Shown piece by piece: positions 1 through 8,221 of a stretch of DNA of 16,742 nucleotides. The stretch covers positions 1 through 16,742 of the forward strand of contig URYT01000019.1 of the NCBI GenBank assembly GCA_900552185.1, in the 5' to 3' direction. This DNA comes from an uncultured Collinsella sp. (GTDB taxonomy: Bacteria > Actinomycetota > Coriobacteriia > Coriobacteriales > Coriobacteriaceae). A program made the translations under genes and the position numbers. The number at the start of each line of letters is the position of its first letter. Positions within the stretch are counted from its first letter, which is position 1. The notes beneath the pieces are model-generated. The model worked only from the letters and a program-made list of their open reading frames with translations. It ran no database searches and was not told the origin of the DNA.

Positions 1-83
1 AGCTAGCCCCGCCGGCACAACCATAACATCAAGAAATCTGCCGCGCGCCGCGAACCCCGAGCAACACGGCTCGCGATATCAAA

Positions 84-1514
84 CTACTCGCCAAAGAACT
101 CGTTGATCTTCTGCTCGTCGACGCCAAAGAACCACGTCAGGACAAAGCCGGCGGCATAGGCAAGCAGCATAGCGGCAACGTAGCCGAGCTGCTGGCCAGG
201 AACGACGATCAGCAGGCCAAACAGACCGGAAACGCCCTGAGAAACCGTGCCGATGTGAAGCAGCGCCGCGAGCGCGCCGCCAAATCCGGCACCCAGGCAG
301 GCCGTCACAAACGGACGAACGAGCGGCAGCGTAACAGCATACATCAGAGGCTCTCCCACACCCAGGATTCCAACGGGAATGGACTCTGCGACGTACTTCT
401 TGAGCTTGGCGTTCTTGGTCTTAAAGTACAGCGCCAAACCGGCACCTACCTGGCCGCCGCCAGCCATCATAAGGATGGGAAGCAGGTAATTGATACCCTT
501 GGTAGCGCCGTCGGGATCGTTGAGCATAGCGTGGATCGGCGTGAGCGCCTGATGCAGGCCGACGGAAACCAGCGGCAAGAAGCCTGCCGACAGGATATAG
601 CCGCCCAGGACGCCCAGCTTCTCGAAGATAAAGGTCAAAACGCTAAAGATGGCAGTCGTCAGCCATGCGCCAACCGGCTGGATGACGAGCATCAGAGCAA
701 AGGCGCCGATGATGAGCACCAGCAGCGGAGACAAGAACGTGTCGAGTGCGTTGGGCATAACCTTGCGAATCTGACGCTCCATCCAGGCAAAAAATGCGCC
801 AGCGATGAGAGCCGCGATCATGCCGCCCGCTGCGGGGTTGTACTGCGCACTGGTGAGCGGCAGCAGAATGGCAGTGGCAGGATCAGCCGCGCCAGGCGCA
901 AGCAGGGGCATGGCACTGTTGGCGATACACATCATGCCGGCGATGCCGCCCAGCGCAGCGGAGCCACCAAACTCACGTGCCGCGTTATAGCCCACCAAGA
1001 TGGGCAGATAGGCAAACAGGGCCCAGCCCATGGAACGAATGCCCTGGTACCACCACTCGCCTGCAAGCGCGCCTGCCGTCGAGACGTTAATGACGTTGCA
1101 GATACCGTTGATGAGGCCAGCCGCAATGATGCCGGGAAGCAGGGCGACGAAGACATTGGAAATCTTCTTGAGGAAGGCCTGAACCGGCTTAGACTCGTAC
1201 TTGGCCTTCTGCGCGGCCTTGTTTGTGGCCGCAGCGTCAACCACGCTCTCGTCGGCAACGCCTTTCGCAAGGCCAGTGAGCTTGGAGAACTCCTCGAGCA
1301 CCTTATTCACCTTGCCCGGACCCAGCACGATCTGCATCGTGTCGTCCTCGACCAGGCCCATCACGCCGTCGAGTGCCTTAATGCCCTCCGTGTCGACGTT
1401 GCCCGCGTCTTTGACGGTCACGCGCAGGCGCGTCATGCACGCCGCGTTTGCCAGCACGTTGTCTTTACCGCCCAAAAGGTCCAGCAGCTTTTGAGCCAGC
1501 TCTTTGTTCGTCAT
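84..1514 (-). CDS. murP: PTS EIIBC transporter, N-acetylmuramic acid type (MurP)
   Basis: Inner-membrane phosphotransferase permease that should import N-acetylmuramic acid and release it inside as the 6-phosphate. The 476-residue length is close to E. coli MurP. Residues ~1-85 form an EIIB domain with the phosphorylated cysteine at C26 in the motif AACMTRLRV. A polar linker (~86-108) leads to a hydrophobic EIIC domain (~109-470) with about ten membrane segments and the sugar-site style segment GVGEPLMYAVTLPL. There is no EIIA domain, so phosphate must come from an EIIA encoded elsewhere, as for E. coli MurP. The ATG follows an AAGGAGGAG ribosome binding site. It is the last gene of murR-murQ-murP, 57 bp after murQ. 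The EIIBC family assignment is certain; the substrate is inferred from the etherase neighbour, and sequence alone could also fit a glucosamine or beta-glucoside relative. The stop is TAG. Confidence 0.88.
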   Translation of the reverse strand: MTNKELAQKLLDLLGGKDNVLANAACMTRLRVTVKDAGNVDTEGIKALDGVMGLVEDDTMQIVLGPGKVNKVLEEFSKLTGLAKGVADESVVDAAATNKAAQKAKYESKPVQAFLKKISNVFVALLPGIIAAGLINGICNVINVSTAGALAGEWWYQGIRSMGWALFAYLPILVGYNAAREFGGSAALGGIAGMMCIANSAMPLLAPGAADPATAILLPLTSAQYNPAAGGMIAALIAGAFFAWMERQIRKVMPNALDTFLSPLLVLIIGAFALMLVIQPVGAWLTTAIFSVLTFIFEKLGVLGGYILSAGFLPLVSVGLHQALTPIHAMLNDPDGATKGINYLLPILMMAGGGQVGAGLALYFKTKNAKLKKYVAESIPVGILGVGEPLMYAVTLPLVRPFVTACLGAGFGGALAALLHIGTVSQGVSGLFGLLIVVPGQQLGYVAAMLLAYAAGFVLTWFFGVDEQKINEFFGE

Positions 1515-1571
1515 AACTCCTCCTTGTATTGGGTATCTCGTCTGGATGTCATATCAGCTCACGCCGCGCAC

Positions 1572-2495
<924 letters not shown>

Positions 2496-2505
2496 TTCAT
2501 TCACC

Positions 2506-3357
2506 TCATCTTTCCTGTTTCTCGATGTAGTTTTGCTTAATGACATGCGTCGCCCGTTCGTAGTCGCTGGCAACGTAAGCAGCGTAAAGGGCATCGACAA
2601 CCATAAGCTGGGCCATACGCGAAGCCATGGCACCGCTGCGGACCAAGGGTTCACTCGCAGCAACGCCGAGCACGGCATCGGCCATGGTGGCAAGCTTGGA
2701 TGATCCATCTACTTTGGTAACGGCCACGACGGGACAGTTGTGACGTTGAGCCTCGGCGGTGCAGTCCAGCACCTCTTGCGTCAAGCCCGAGTAGCTAAAG
2801 GCGATTGCCATATCGCCCTCATGCATGTTCTTGGCACATAAGAGCTGATCATGCCAGTCGTCGTACAGATGGCACTCTTTGTCGACACGCATGAGCTTTT
2901 GCGCCAGGTCGTGCGCGACCAAACGAGAGGCACCAATACCGAACAGATTGACCGCGCGTGCCCGCTTAAGACGGGCCGCGCATCGCTCCAAGACGGTGTA
3001 ATCGAGCGTTCGCGCCGTCGCCTCGATCGTGCGCACGTTGCTTTTCATCACCTTCCCCACGATACGTTCGACGCTGTCATCCATGGAGATGTCCTCGAGG
3101 GCTACGTCTTTCTTGTCACCTAAGAGCGCCAGCTCGGCAATCAGTTCGCGCTGGAACTCCTTGTAGCCCGCAAAACCCAAACGCTTGCAAAAGCGCAAAA
3201 TGCTCGAGGGCGAGGAGAACGTGACATCGGCAAGACCGCGGACGGACAGCCCGACCACCTCGTGCGGATGAGCGCTTACATATGCGATGACATTGCGTTC
3301 CGCCGGGCTCGCGCTGAGCTCACGCTCGCGAAGCCGCAAAAGCAATCCGTTTGCCAT
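2506..3357 (-). CDS. murR: RpiR/MurR-family transcriptional regulator with SIS domain
   Basis: Sugar-phosphate-sensing regulator of the RpiR family, probably controlling this operon with MurNAc-6-phosphate as ligand, as E. coli MurR does. The 283 residues comprise an N-terminal RpiR helix-turn-helix (~1-77, with SVRGLADVTFSSPSSILRFCKRLGF as recognition region around 38-62) and a C-terminal SIS sugar-phosphate domain (~115-250, with LFGIGASRLVAHDLAQKL and AFSYSGLTQEV). A GTG nine bases upstream is in frame, but it lies inside the GGAGGTG ribosome binding site (3364-3370), so the ATG at 3357 is the better start. It is first in the operon and co-directional with murQ, unlike E. coli, where murR is divergent. 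It ends in TGA with a second in-frame TGA at 2497-2499. The MurR name rests on context; another RpiR paralogue is possible. Confidence 0.86.
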   Translation of the reverse strand: MANGLLLRLRERELSASPAERNVIAYVSAHPHEVVGLSVRGLADVTFSSPSSILRFCKRLGFAGYKEFQRELIAELALLGDKKDVALEDISMDDSVERIVGKVMKSNVRTIEATARTLDYTVLERCAARLKRARAVNLFGIGASRLVAHDLAQKLMRVDKECHLYDDWHDQLLCAKNMHEGDMAIAFSYSGLTQEVLDCTAEAQRHNCPVVAVTKVDGSSKLATMADAVLGVAASEPLVRSGAMASRMAQLMVVDALYAAYVASDYERATHVIKQNYIEKQER

Positions 3358-3363
3358 CTCAAA

Positions 3364-3370
3364 CACCTCC
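3364..3370 (-). promoter_or_regulatory. Ribosome binding site deciding the murR start
   Basis: GGAGGTG lies six bases before the ATG at 3357. The upstream in-frame GTG at 3366 is part of this motif and so is unlikely to be the start. Confidence 0.7.
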
Positions 3371-3391
3371 GTTGAGAAGAATTAAAGACCA

Positions 3392-3404
3392 ACGAACGAT
3401 TCGT
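3392..3404. promoter_or_regulatory. Candidate operator dyad upstream of murR
   Basis: ACGAA-CGA-TTCGT is a perfect 5-bp inverted repeat about 35 bp upstream of the murR ATG, where a promoter would be expected. It could be an autoregulatory operator for the RpiR protein. It is short enough to occur by chance, and no clear -10/-35 pair was found beside it. Confidence 0.25.
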
Positions 3405-3453
3405 ACCGGATACAAACAGCTTTTGCGGTACATTGTGCCGCATCGTGGCGCAC

Positions 3454-3480
3454 AAAGGGCGAGCGTTCTACCGCTCGCCC
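3454..3480 (-). terminator. Candidate terminator after the VanZ-like gene
   Basis: GGGCGAGCG (3457-3465) and CGCTCGCCC (3472-3480) form a perfect 9-bp stem with a 6-base loop. On the minus strand it is followed by TTTGTG, a weak U-tract. It lies about 80 bp past the VanZ-like stop and before murR, so it plausibly isolates the mur operon. Confidence 0.6.
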
Positions 3481-3561
3481 CTCAAATCCGACCGCTCGGA
3501 AATACGCGCGACACAAAATAATTCAACGAGGCCGCATTATCAGAAACGGGTTTGTTACCGG

Positions 3562-4143
3562 CTAGCGCCTCGCATGGGCGCCGATCGGCCGAGTCGCATG
3601 GCGCACCAACGCCGCTGCCAGCAATACCAACAGCATGGCGGTGACATAGCCCGCAGCATCGAATCCTAAATCGATAACGTCGAAATGCCTGCCGGGAACA
3701 AAGATCTTATGTACCTGATCGCCAACGGAGCAGGCGGCGCAAAAGAGCAATACGGGCACGCAACGGGAGCATACGCTCCACGGACGCCTGGAAAAGCAAA
3801 CCACGACCACGGAGGCGAACAATCCGACGAAGAAAAACTCTACGGTATGGGCAACGCGACGGACGTTTGTGCCCACCCGCATGCGAATGGAAGCAAGTCG
3901 GCCAGACCGGACATTCGAGGCAGCCGAATCGGCGCCTCCGGTCATTCCGTTCTCCGTCTGGGCTTCACCCGTGGCATCGGCAGCCTGAACGCCCGTAGCC
4001 TGACCCTCCACCACACGCGCGGTGGACTCGCTCAGCAACGACGTCTGCACCGCGTTTTGCTCCGTCAGCACCCAGATGCTCGCCAGCGTTGCAGCGAACA
4101 GAACGATCGCGGTCCATCCGATTATTTGTTTTACGCGAGCCAA
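3562..4143 (-). CDS. VanZ-like family membrane protein
   Basis: Small integral membrane protein of the VanZ-like family; the biochemical role of stand-alone members is not established, and teicoplanin resistance is known only for VanZ itself. With the start chosen here it has 193 residues. It has an N-terminal membrane segment (~8-25), a ~60-residue Ala/Thr/Gly/Gln-rich extracytoplasmic stretch, then three hydrophobic segments. Family motifs are visible: RRVAHTVEFFFVG (the H..EF element) and DQVHKIFVPGRHFDVIDLGFD (the D..H..FVPGR..D..D element). I chose the TTG at 4143 because AAGGAGG (4151-4157) lies seven bases upstream; reading on to an earlier TTG at 4185 would bury that site inside the frame. 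It stands alone between the recombinase and the mur operon, with a hairpin downstream. The stop is TAG. Confidence 0.72.
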   Translation of the reverse strand: MARVKQIIGWTAIVLFAATLASIWVLTEQNAVQTSLLSESTARVVEGQATGVQAADATGEAQTENGMTGGADSAASNVRSGRLASIRMRVGTNVRRVAHTVEFFFVGLFASVVVVCFSRRPWSVCSRCVPVLLFCAACSVGDQVHKIFVPGRHFDVIDLGFDAAGYVTAMLLVLLAAALVRHATRPIGAHARR

Positions 4144-4150
4144 GGGCCAA

Positions 4151-4157
4151 CCTCCTT
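4151..4157 (-). promoter_or_regulatory. Ribosome binding site deciding a TTG start
   Basis: AAGGAGG lies seven bases before TTG at 4143. It supports a non-ATG start for the VanZ-like gene; no in-frame ATG fits this site. Confidence 0.65.
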
Positions 4158-4247
4158 TTTTGAATATCAGCGAGTGTAGCCACAAATGGCATCGTCACCG
4201 TATCAAAATTTGAATCGCAACAGGAAGCGACAAAGCGACGCAAACCC

Positions 4248-4853
4248 CTACCCCGCCTCGCGCATCCAGCGATCGAACGTCCCCACGCACACGCCCAGGC
4301 ACTTTGCTGCCTGGCTGCGGGTAATATCGCCTGCCTCATAGCTATCGCGCACCAGCTCAAACTGAGGAGGGCACGGCTTGCGAGGTCGACCGAAACGGAC
4401 CCCTCGCGCCCGCGCCGCTGCAATTCCCTCCGCTTGGCGCCGATGGATATTCTCGCGCTCCACCTGCGCCACGTAGCTCAGCAGTTGCAGCACAATATCG
4501 GCAATCAGGACGTTGGTCACATCCGGCGCGCCGCTGGCCCTAGCGCGCGTGTCAAGCAATGGCATGTCCAACACCACAATGGCAACCCCGAGCTCCTTGG
4601 TAATGCGTCGCCATTCCTCAAGAATCTCGGAGTAATTACGGCCAAGTCGGTCGATAGAAAGCACCACCAGCACGTCCCCGTCTCCCAGGACGTGCAGCAG
4701 CTCGCGATAACGCGGTCGATCGAAGTCCTTGCCGCTCGCATGGTCGGCATAAATATTCGCCGAGCCCACGCCATAGGCGTCCAGCGCATCCAGCTGCCGA
4801 TTCAGGTTCTGATCGCGCGAACTCACCCGCGCATAACCGTACACCGTCGCCAT
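4248..4853 (-). CDS. Small serine recombinase (resolvase/invertase family)
   Basis: Site-specific DNA recombinase using a serine nucleophile. The 201 residues fit the resolvase/invertase size class. The catalytic domain starts with YGYARVSSRDQNLNRQLDAL (5-24), with the nucleophile at S11 and R9 beside it. SIDRLGRNYSEI carries R69 and R72, the conserved active-site arginines. The long E-helix (~112-150) ends in RRQAEGIAAARARG. A C-terminal helix-turn-helix (~176-197, ITRSQAAKCLGVCVGTFDRWM) should bind the crossover site. All key residues are present, so it is probably active. I chose the ATG at 4853, where the family N-terminus begins; GGGG lies five bases upstream. No transposase, phage gene or terminal repeats flank it, so it may be a domesticated or solitary recombinase. 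Dyads over its upstream region (4873-4914) may be its operator or a crossover site. The stop is TAG. Confidence 0.9.
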   Translation of the reverse strand: MATVYGYARVSSRDQNLNRQLDALDAYGVGSANIYADHASGKDFDRPRYRELLHVLGDGDVLVVLSIDRLGRNYSEILEEWRRITKELGVAIVVLDMPLLDTRARASGAPDVTNVLIADIVLQLLSYVAQVERENIHRRQAEGIAAARARGVRFGRPRKPCPPQFELVRDSYEAGDITRSQAAKCLGVCVGTFDRWMREAG

Positions 4854-4872
4854 CTCATCCCCGCTTTCTTGT

Positions 4873-4914
4873 AAACCTGCCAAAAGGGACAGGTTTATTT
4901 TGGTAGGTTTTACC
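4873..4914. repeat. Dyad repeats upstream of the recombinase (operator or crossover candidate)
   Basis: Two inverted repeats lie side by side. AAACCTGCC (4873-4881) and GACAGGTTT (4888-4896) pair with one G·T mismatch around a 6-base loop. GGTA-GGTTT-TACC lies at 4902-4914. The shared element AGGTTT occurs in both, and a further CAGGTA lies at 4925-4930. They lie 20-75 bp upstream of the recombinase start, where resolvases commonly bind. It may equally be a dispersed chromosomal repeat. Confidence 0.45.
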
Positions 4915-4920
4915 TCTCAA
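4892..4920 (-). promoter_or_regulatory. Candidate promoter of the serine recombinase
   Basis: On the minus strand TTGAGA (4915-4920) resembles a -35 box and is followed after 17 bases by TAAACC (4892-4897), a poor -10. The dyad GGTAGGTTTTACC fills the spacer exactly. The -35 match is good and the -10 is weak, so this is tentative. Confidence 0.3.
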
Positions 4921-4973
4921 ATAGCAGGTAAGCGGGCGGCCGAGCAGACGGCAAGGTAGCCATGATTCAAATG

Positions 4974-5000
4974 CGAAGGGCGGTCCCGAAAGGCCGCCCT
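4974..5000 (-). terminator. Candidate terminator after rnr
   Basis: AGGGCGG (4977-4983) and CCGCCCT (4994-5000) form a 7-bp GC stem around a 10-base loop, 30 bp past the rnr stop. On the minus strand the stem is followed by TCGCATTTGAATC, with only a weak U-tract. Confidence 0.5.
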
Positions 5001-5029
5001 CCGCTCCCCCACCATGAGTCGGGATTTGG

Positions 5030-7165
5030 CTAATGGATAAGCTTAAAGTCCAAGTGCCCACGCGTGGTATTGACGCGCGAGACCTCGACAATCACGCGCT
5101 GACCCAGTTCATAGCGAGTCCCCGTGTCGGCGCCCGTCAGCGTAAGCGCGTCCTCGTCGAACTCGAACCACTCGTTGCCCAGGCTCTTGATCGAAACCAA
5201 GCCTTCGACCTGCGTTAGGTCCAAGCGCACAAAGAGGCCCATGCTGCTAACCCACGAGACGGTTCCGGCATAGCGCTCGCCCAGACGGTCCTCATAGTAC
5301 TGGGCAATCTTGATCTTTTGCGTCGCATGGCTGGCGGCATCTGCCGCGCGCTCGGCATCGCTGCATGCGCGGCAGATCTGCGGCAGAATGCGTGGCAGCG
5401 ACTCGCGCCCCTTGCCGATCAGCCGCGGCGTACGGACCAAGGCGTCCTTGCCGCCAAGCCGCTCATAGGCCAACTGCAGTTTGAGCACGCGGTGCACCAC
5501 CAGATCGGGGTAGCGGCGGATGGGACTCGTAAAGTGACAGTAGCACGGCGCGGCGAGCGCAAAGTGGCCCTCGTTGCGCGGCTTGTACAGCGCGCGCTGC
5601 ATGCTGCGCAGAAGCAGCGTGTTGACGAGCGGTGCGTTGGCCGTACCGGCGGCAGCATCAACTGCAGCCTGCAGCTCATCGGGACTCCCCAGGGCAATTC
5701 CGGCAGCACGGCGATCGTCGATGATGCCTAGCTGCGCCAGCGCAACGGCAGCACCGTGCAGGCTATCGGGGCTCGGATCCTCATGCACGCGATAGCAGGC
5801 CTCGATATCACGGTCTGCCAGCCACTCTGCAACGCACTCGTTGGCGAGCAGCATGGCTTCCTCGATAAGCGACGTGGCACACGAACGCTCACGCGCCACA
5901 ATCTGCACGGGTACTCCGTCCTCATCCAACAGAGCGCGAATCTCGGCCGTGTCAAAATCGACTGAGCCGCGGGCGCGACGGATACGACGGCGGAGTTCGG
6001 CGAGTTCGTTGGCGGCGACAAGGAAATCGCCGAGGTCGACGTTGTAGCCGCGGGCGGCCTCCTCGCACGCAAGACCGCGCTCAAGCGCTTCCTCGCGCGA
6101 GGTCTCGGCAGCCGCAACATCCTCGGCCGCACCCTCCAGCACCGAATACTCAACCGCGCCGGCACGCACCAGCAGCGCCTCGGCGCCGTCATAGTCCATA
6201 CGCACACGCGAGCGAATCACGCTGGGGTACGGATCGTAATGCCGCACGCGACCCTGCGCATCGAGCTCGATATCGACGGTAAACGCAAGACGGTCCTCGT
6301 CAAGGCGAAGCGAGCACAGGTCACAGGACAGGCGTTCGGGCAGCATGGGAAGCACGCGATCGGCCAGATACACCGATGTCGTACGATGGCGAGCCTCAAG
6401 ATCGATATGTCCGTCCCAAGCCACATAGTGTGAAACGTCGGCGATATGCACACCCAGCTTGTAGCCACCCTCGGGCGTGCGCTCCAACGAAACGGCATCG
6501 TCAAAGTCGCGCGCGTCGACTGGGTCGATCGTGATGACAAAGCGGTCGCGCAGATCGCGGCGGAGCGGGTCCTTAAGCGCCGCGGACACATCGAGCGAAA
6601 GCCCCTCGGCCTCGGCCAGCGCGGCCTCGGGATAGCTATCGGTATAGCCGTAACGCGCCATCACATATTGAACGCCCAAATCGGGCGCGTCATCTCCGCC
6701 AATGCGGCGTTCGATCGTCACAGTGCCCGATTCCAGGCGCGTCGGGTAGGTCAAAATGCGCGCGACAACAGCATCACCCGGGTGGACACCCAGACGATCC
6801 GCCGAGGTATCCTCGGGCAAAATGAAGAAGTCGGCCTTCAGGCGCGAATCGAGCGGCTCAATCACACCGAGCGGACCGGCGGTCTGGTACGTGCCCACCA
6901 CGCTTATAGCTGCGCGCTCAACCACGCCCTCGATCACGGCGCGACGCTCGCCATGCGGGCTGTTCTTAATGCTCACGGCAACGGTATCGCCATCCATGAT
7001 CTCGCGCTTACCGCGGCCCATGACCTTGTAGTCGCCATTCTCGGTTATGACATAGGCACTGTGCTCATGGAGCTGCACGCGCCCGGTCAGGCTCGGACGG
7101 CGTTCGCTGCGCACCGGCCCGCGCTTATTGCGAGCTCCACGCTTATGCTTGTTATTGCGCCCCAT
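5030..7165 (-). CDS. rnr: Ribonuclease R (RNB family 3'-5' exoribonuclease)
   Basis: Processive 3'-5' exoribonuclease that degrades structured RNA in the cytoplasm. It has 711 residues, shorter than E. coli RNase R (~813) but normal for Gram-positive forms. In order there is a basic N-terminus (MGRNNKHKRGARNKRG), cold-shock-like OB domains (~25-160), the RNB catalytic domain (~200-535) and a C-terminal S1 domain (~625-711, starting GERYAGTVSWVSSMGLFV). The catalytic acid cluster is TIDPVDARDFDDAV with D214, D220, D222 and D223, equivalent to E. coli D272, D278, D280 and D281. The long C-terminal Lys-rich region of enterobacterial RNase R is absent. The ATG at 7165 follows AGGAGG closely. It lies after the ftsX terminator, so it needs its own promoter; I could not place one. 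No smpB follows it. The stop is TAG. Confidence 0.96.
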   Translation of the reverse strand: MGRNNKHKRGARNKRGPVRSERRPSLTGRVQLHEHSAYVITENGDYKVMGRGKREIMDGDTVAVSIKNSPHGERRAVIEGVVERAAISVVGTYQTAGPLGVIEPLDSRLKADFFILPEDTSADRLGVHPGDAVVARILTYPTRLESGTVTIERRIGGDDAPDLGVQYVMARYGYTDSYPEAALAEAEGLSLDVSAALKDPLRRDLRDRFVITIDPVDARDFDDAVSLERTPEGGYKLGVHIADVSHYVAWDGHIDLEARHRTTSVYLADRVLPMLPERLSCDLCSLRLDEDRLAFTVDIELDAQGRVRHYDPYPSVIRSRVRMDYDGAEALLVRAGAVEYSVLEGAAEDVAAAETSREEALERGLACEEAARGYNVDLGDFLVAANELAELRRRIRRARGSVDFDTAEIRALLDEDGVPVQIVARERSCATSLIEEAMLLANECVAEWLADRDIEACYRVHEDPSPDSLHGAAVALAQLGIIDDRRAAGIALGSPDELQAAVDAAAGTANAPLVNTLLLRSMQRALYKPRNEGHFALAAPCYCHFTSPIRRYPDLVVHRVLKLQLAYERLGGKDALVRTPRLIGKGRESLPRILPQICRACSDAERAADAASHATQKIKIAQYYEDRLGERYAGTVSWVSSMGLFVRLDLTQVEGLVSIKSLGNEWFEFDEDALTLTGADTGTRYELGQRVIVEVSRVNTTRGHLDFKLIH

Positions 7166-7241
7166 GGCGCCTCCTAACTATCGATTGCGAACTCCAAAGA
7201 GTCTACCCAAATGAATCGCTTTCCTGCCGTCCTCTAGGGAT

Positions 7242-7275
7242 CAAAAAACGGGCCGCCCCATAAGAGACGACCCGT
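7242..7275 (-). terminator. Rho-independent terminator of ftsEX
   Basis: On the minus strand ACGGGTCG pairs with CGGCCCGT (one G·U) around a 12-base loop and is followed by a run of six T (7243-7248). It lies 25 bp past the ftsX stop and ends the ftsE-ftsX unit. Confidence 0.88.
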
Positions 7276-7300
7276 TGGAAGGGATGAGTTCCAGGCATGC

Positions 7301-8221
7301 CTACACGCGCAGGTAGCGGCGCATGGCGATGGCAGAACCAAAGAGACCGATAATCACGCCGACCAGAATCAGCGCAGCATAGGTCACCAGGTAGTACTGC
7401 ATCGGCAGGGCAAACGACATCCAGCCGATGCTCTCCTGCAGACGCGGAATCATCAGATTGCGCAGCAGCTCAAGAACGCCGATGGAAAGCAGCGAGCCCA
7501 AAATGGCCTGCAGTACGCCCTCGGTGATAAACGGGCCGCGAATGAAGCCGTTGCTGGCGCCGACCAGACGCATAATCGCAATCTCACGACGACGCGCCGT
7601 GATGGACAGGCGAATCGTGTTGTTGATGAAGATGAATGCGATAAAGGTCAGAAGGCCAACGAGCACCACGGCGGCAATGCGGATGTAGTTGGTCACCTGG
7701 AACAGGCGGCTCACTTCCTCCTGGCCGTACAGCACGCTCGCGTTGACGTCGCCGTCATCCGCGATCTTCTGGAAATCGTCATCCTTCTTGAGCTTCTCTG
7801 CCGTGCTCTCGACCTTGGACGGATCGTCCATCTCAATAGCAAAGGAAGCCGGCAGCGGGTTCTGGCCATCGAGCGCGCTCATGGTGGCGTCGGCGTTGCC
7901 CGACATCTTGCTCGTATACTCGGCCAGCGCGTCGTCCTTGTCCTTATAGGTCACGGACTTGACGTTATTCCACGTCTTAAGTTCGGCCTCAAAAGCCTGA
8001 ACATCGGCCTGATCAGCGTCATCGCTAATGAACGCGTTGATGACAACCTGATCCTCGACGGTGCCGATCACGGAGTTCAGCATCGCGGAGCCCATGATGA
8101 ACAGGCCGATGATAAACAGCGAAAGGAAGATCGTGATGACGGCGCCGAGCGAGGTAGTCCAGTTACGGAAGAAGTGGCTGATTGCCTCTTTGAAGGAGTA
8201 GCCCACGTTAGTTGGTGCCAT
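7301..8221 (-). CDS. ftsX: Cell division protein FtsX
   Basis: Membrane partner of FtsE. The FtsEX complex resembles a type VII ABC transporter and transmits ATP hydrolysis to peptidoglycan hydrolases outside the cell. The 306 residues show four membrane segments: TM1 (~20-46), then a large extracytoplasmic domain (~47-170) with the polar sequence typical of Gram-positive FtsX, then TM2 (~178-202, VVLVGLLTFIAFIFINNTIRL), TM3 (~228-248) and TM4 (~275-300). It ends in a short basic tail (AMRRYLRV). ITARRREIAIMRLVGAS after TM2 is the conserved cytoplasmic motif of the family. The ATG at 8221 lies inside the end of ftsE (14-bp overlap), so translation is probably coupled; GGGGAGG lies 11 bases upstream. 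A strong terminator follows. The hydrolase partner is not encoded here. The stop is TAG. Confidence 0.96.
   Translation of the reverse strand: MAPTNVGYSFKEAISHFFRNWTTSLGAVITIFLSLFIIGLFIMGSAMLNSVIGTVEDQVVINAFISDDADQADVQAFEAELKTWNNVKSVTYKDKDDALAEYTSKMSGNADATMSALDGQNPLPASFAIEMDDPSKVESTAEKLKKDDDFQKIADDGDVNASVLYGQEEVSRLFQVTNYIRIAAVVLVGLLTFIAFIFINNTIRLSITARRREIAIMRLVGASNGFIRGPFITEGVLQAILGSLLSIGVLELLRNLMIPRLQESIGWMSFALPMQYYLVTYAALILVGVIIGLFGSAIAMRRYLRV

Noticed and set aside
58..73. Hairpin CGAGC-AACACG-GCTCG downstream of murP
   Set aside because: The stem is only 5 bp with no T-run on the minus strand, so I do not call it a terminator; 1-83 otherwise shows nothing clear.
2496..2708. Upstream extension of murQ in the same frame
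   Set aside because: It overlaps the murR coding end; the family N-terminus and ribosome binding site place the start at 2495.
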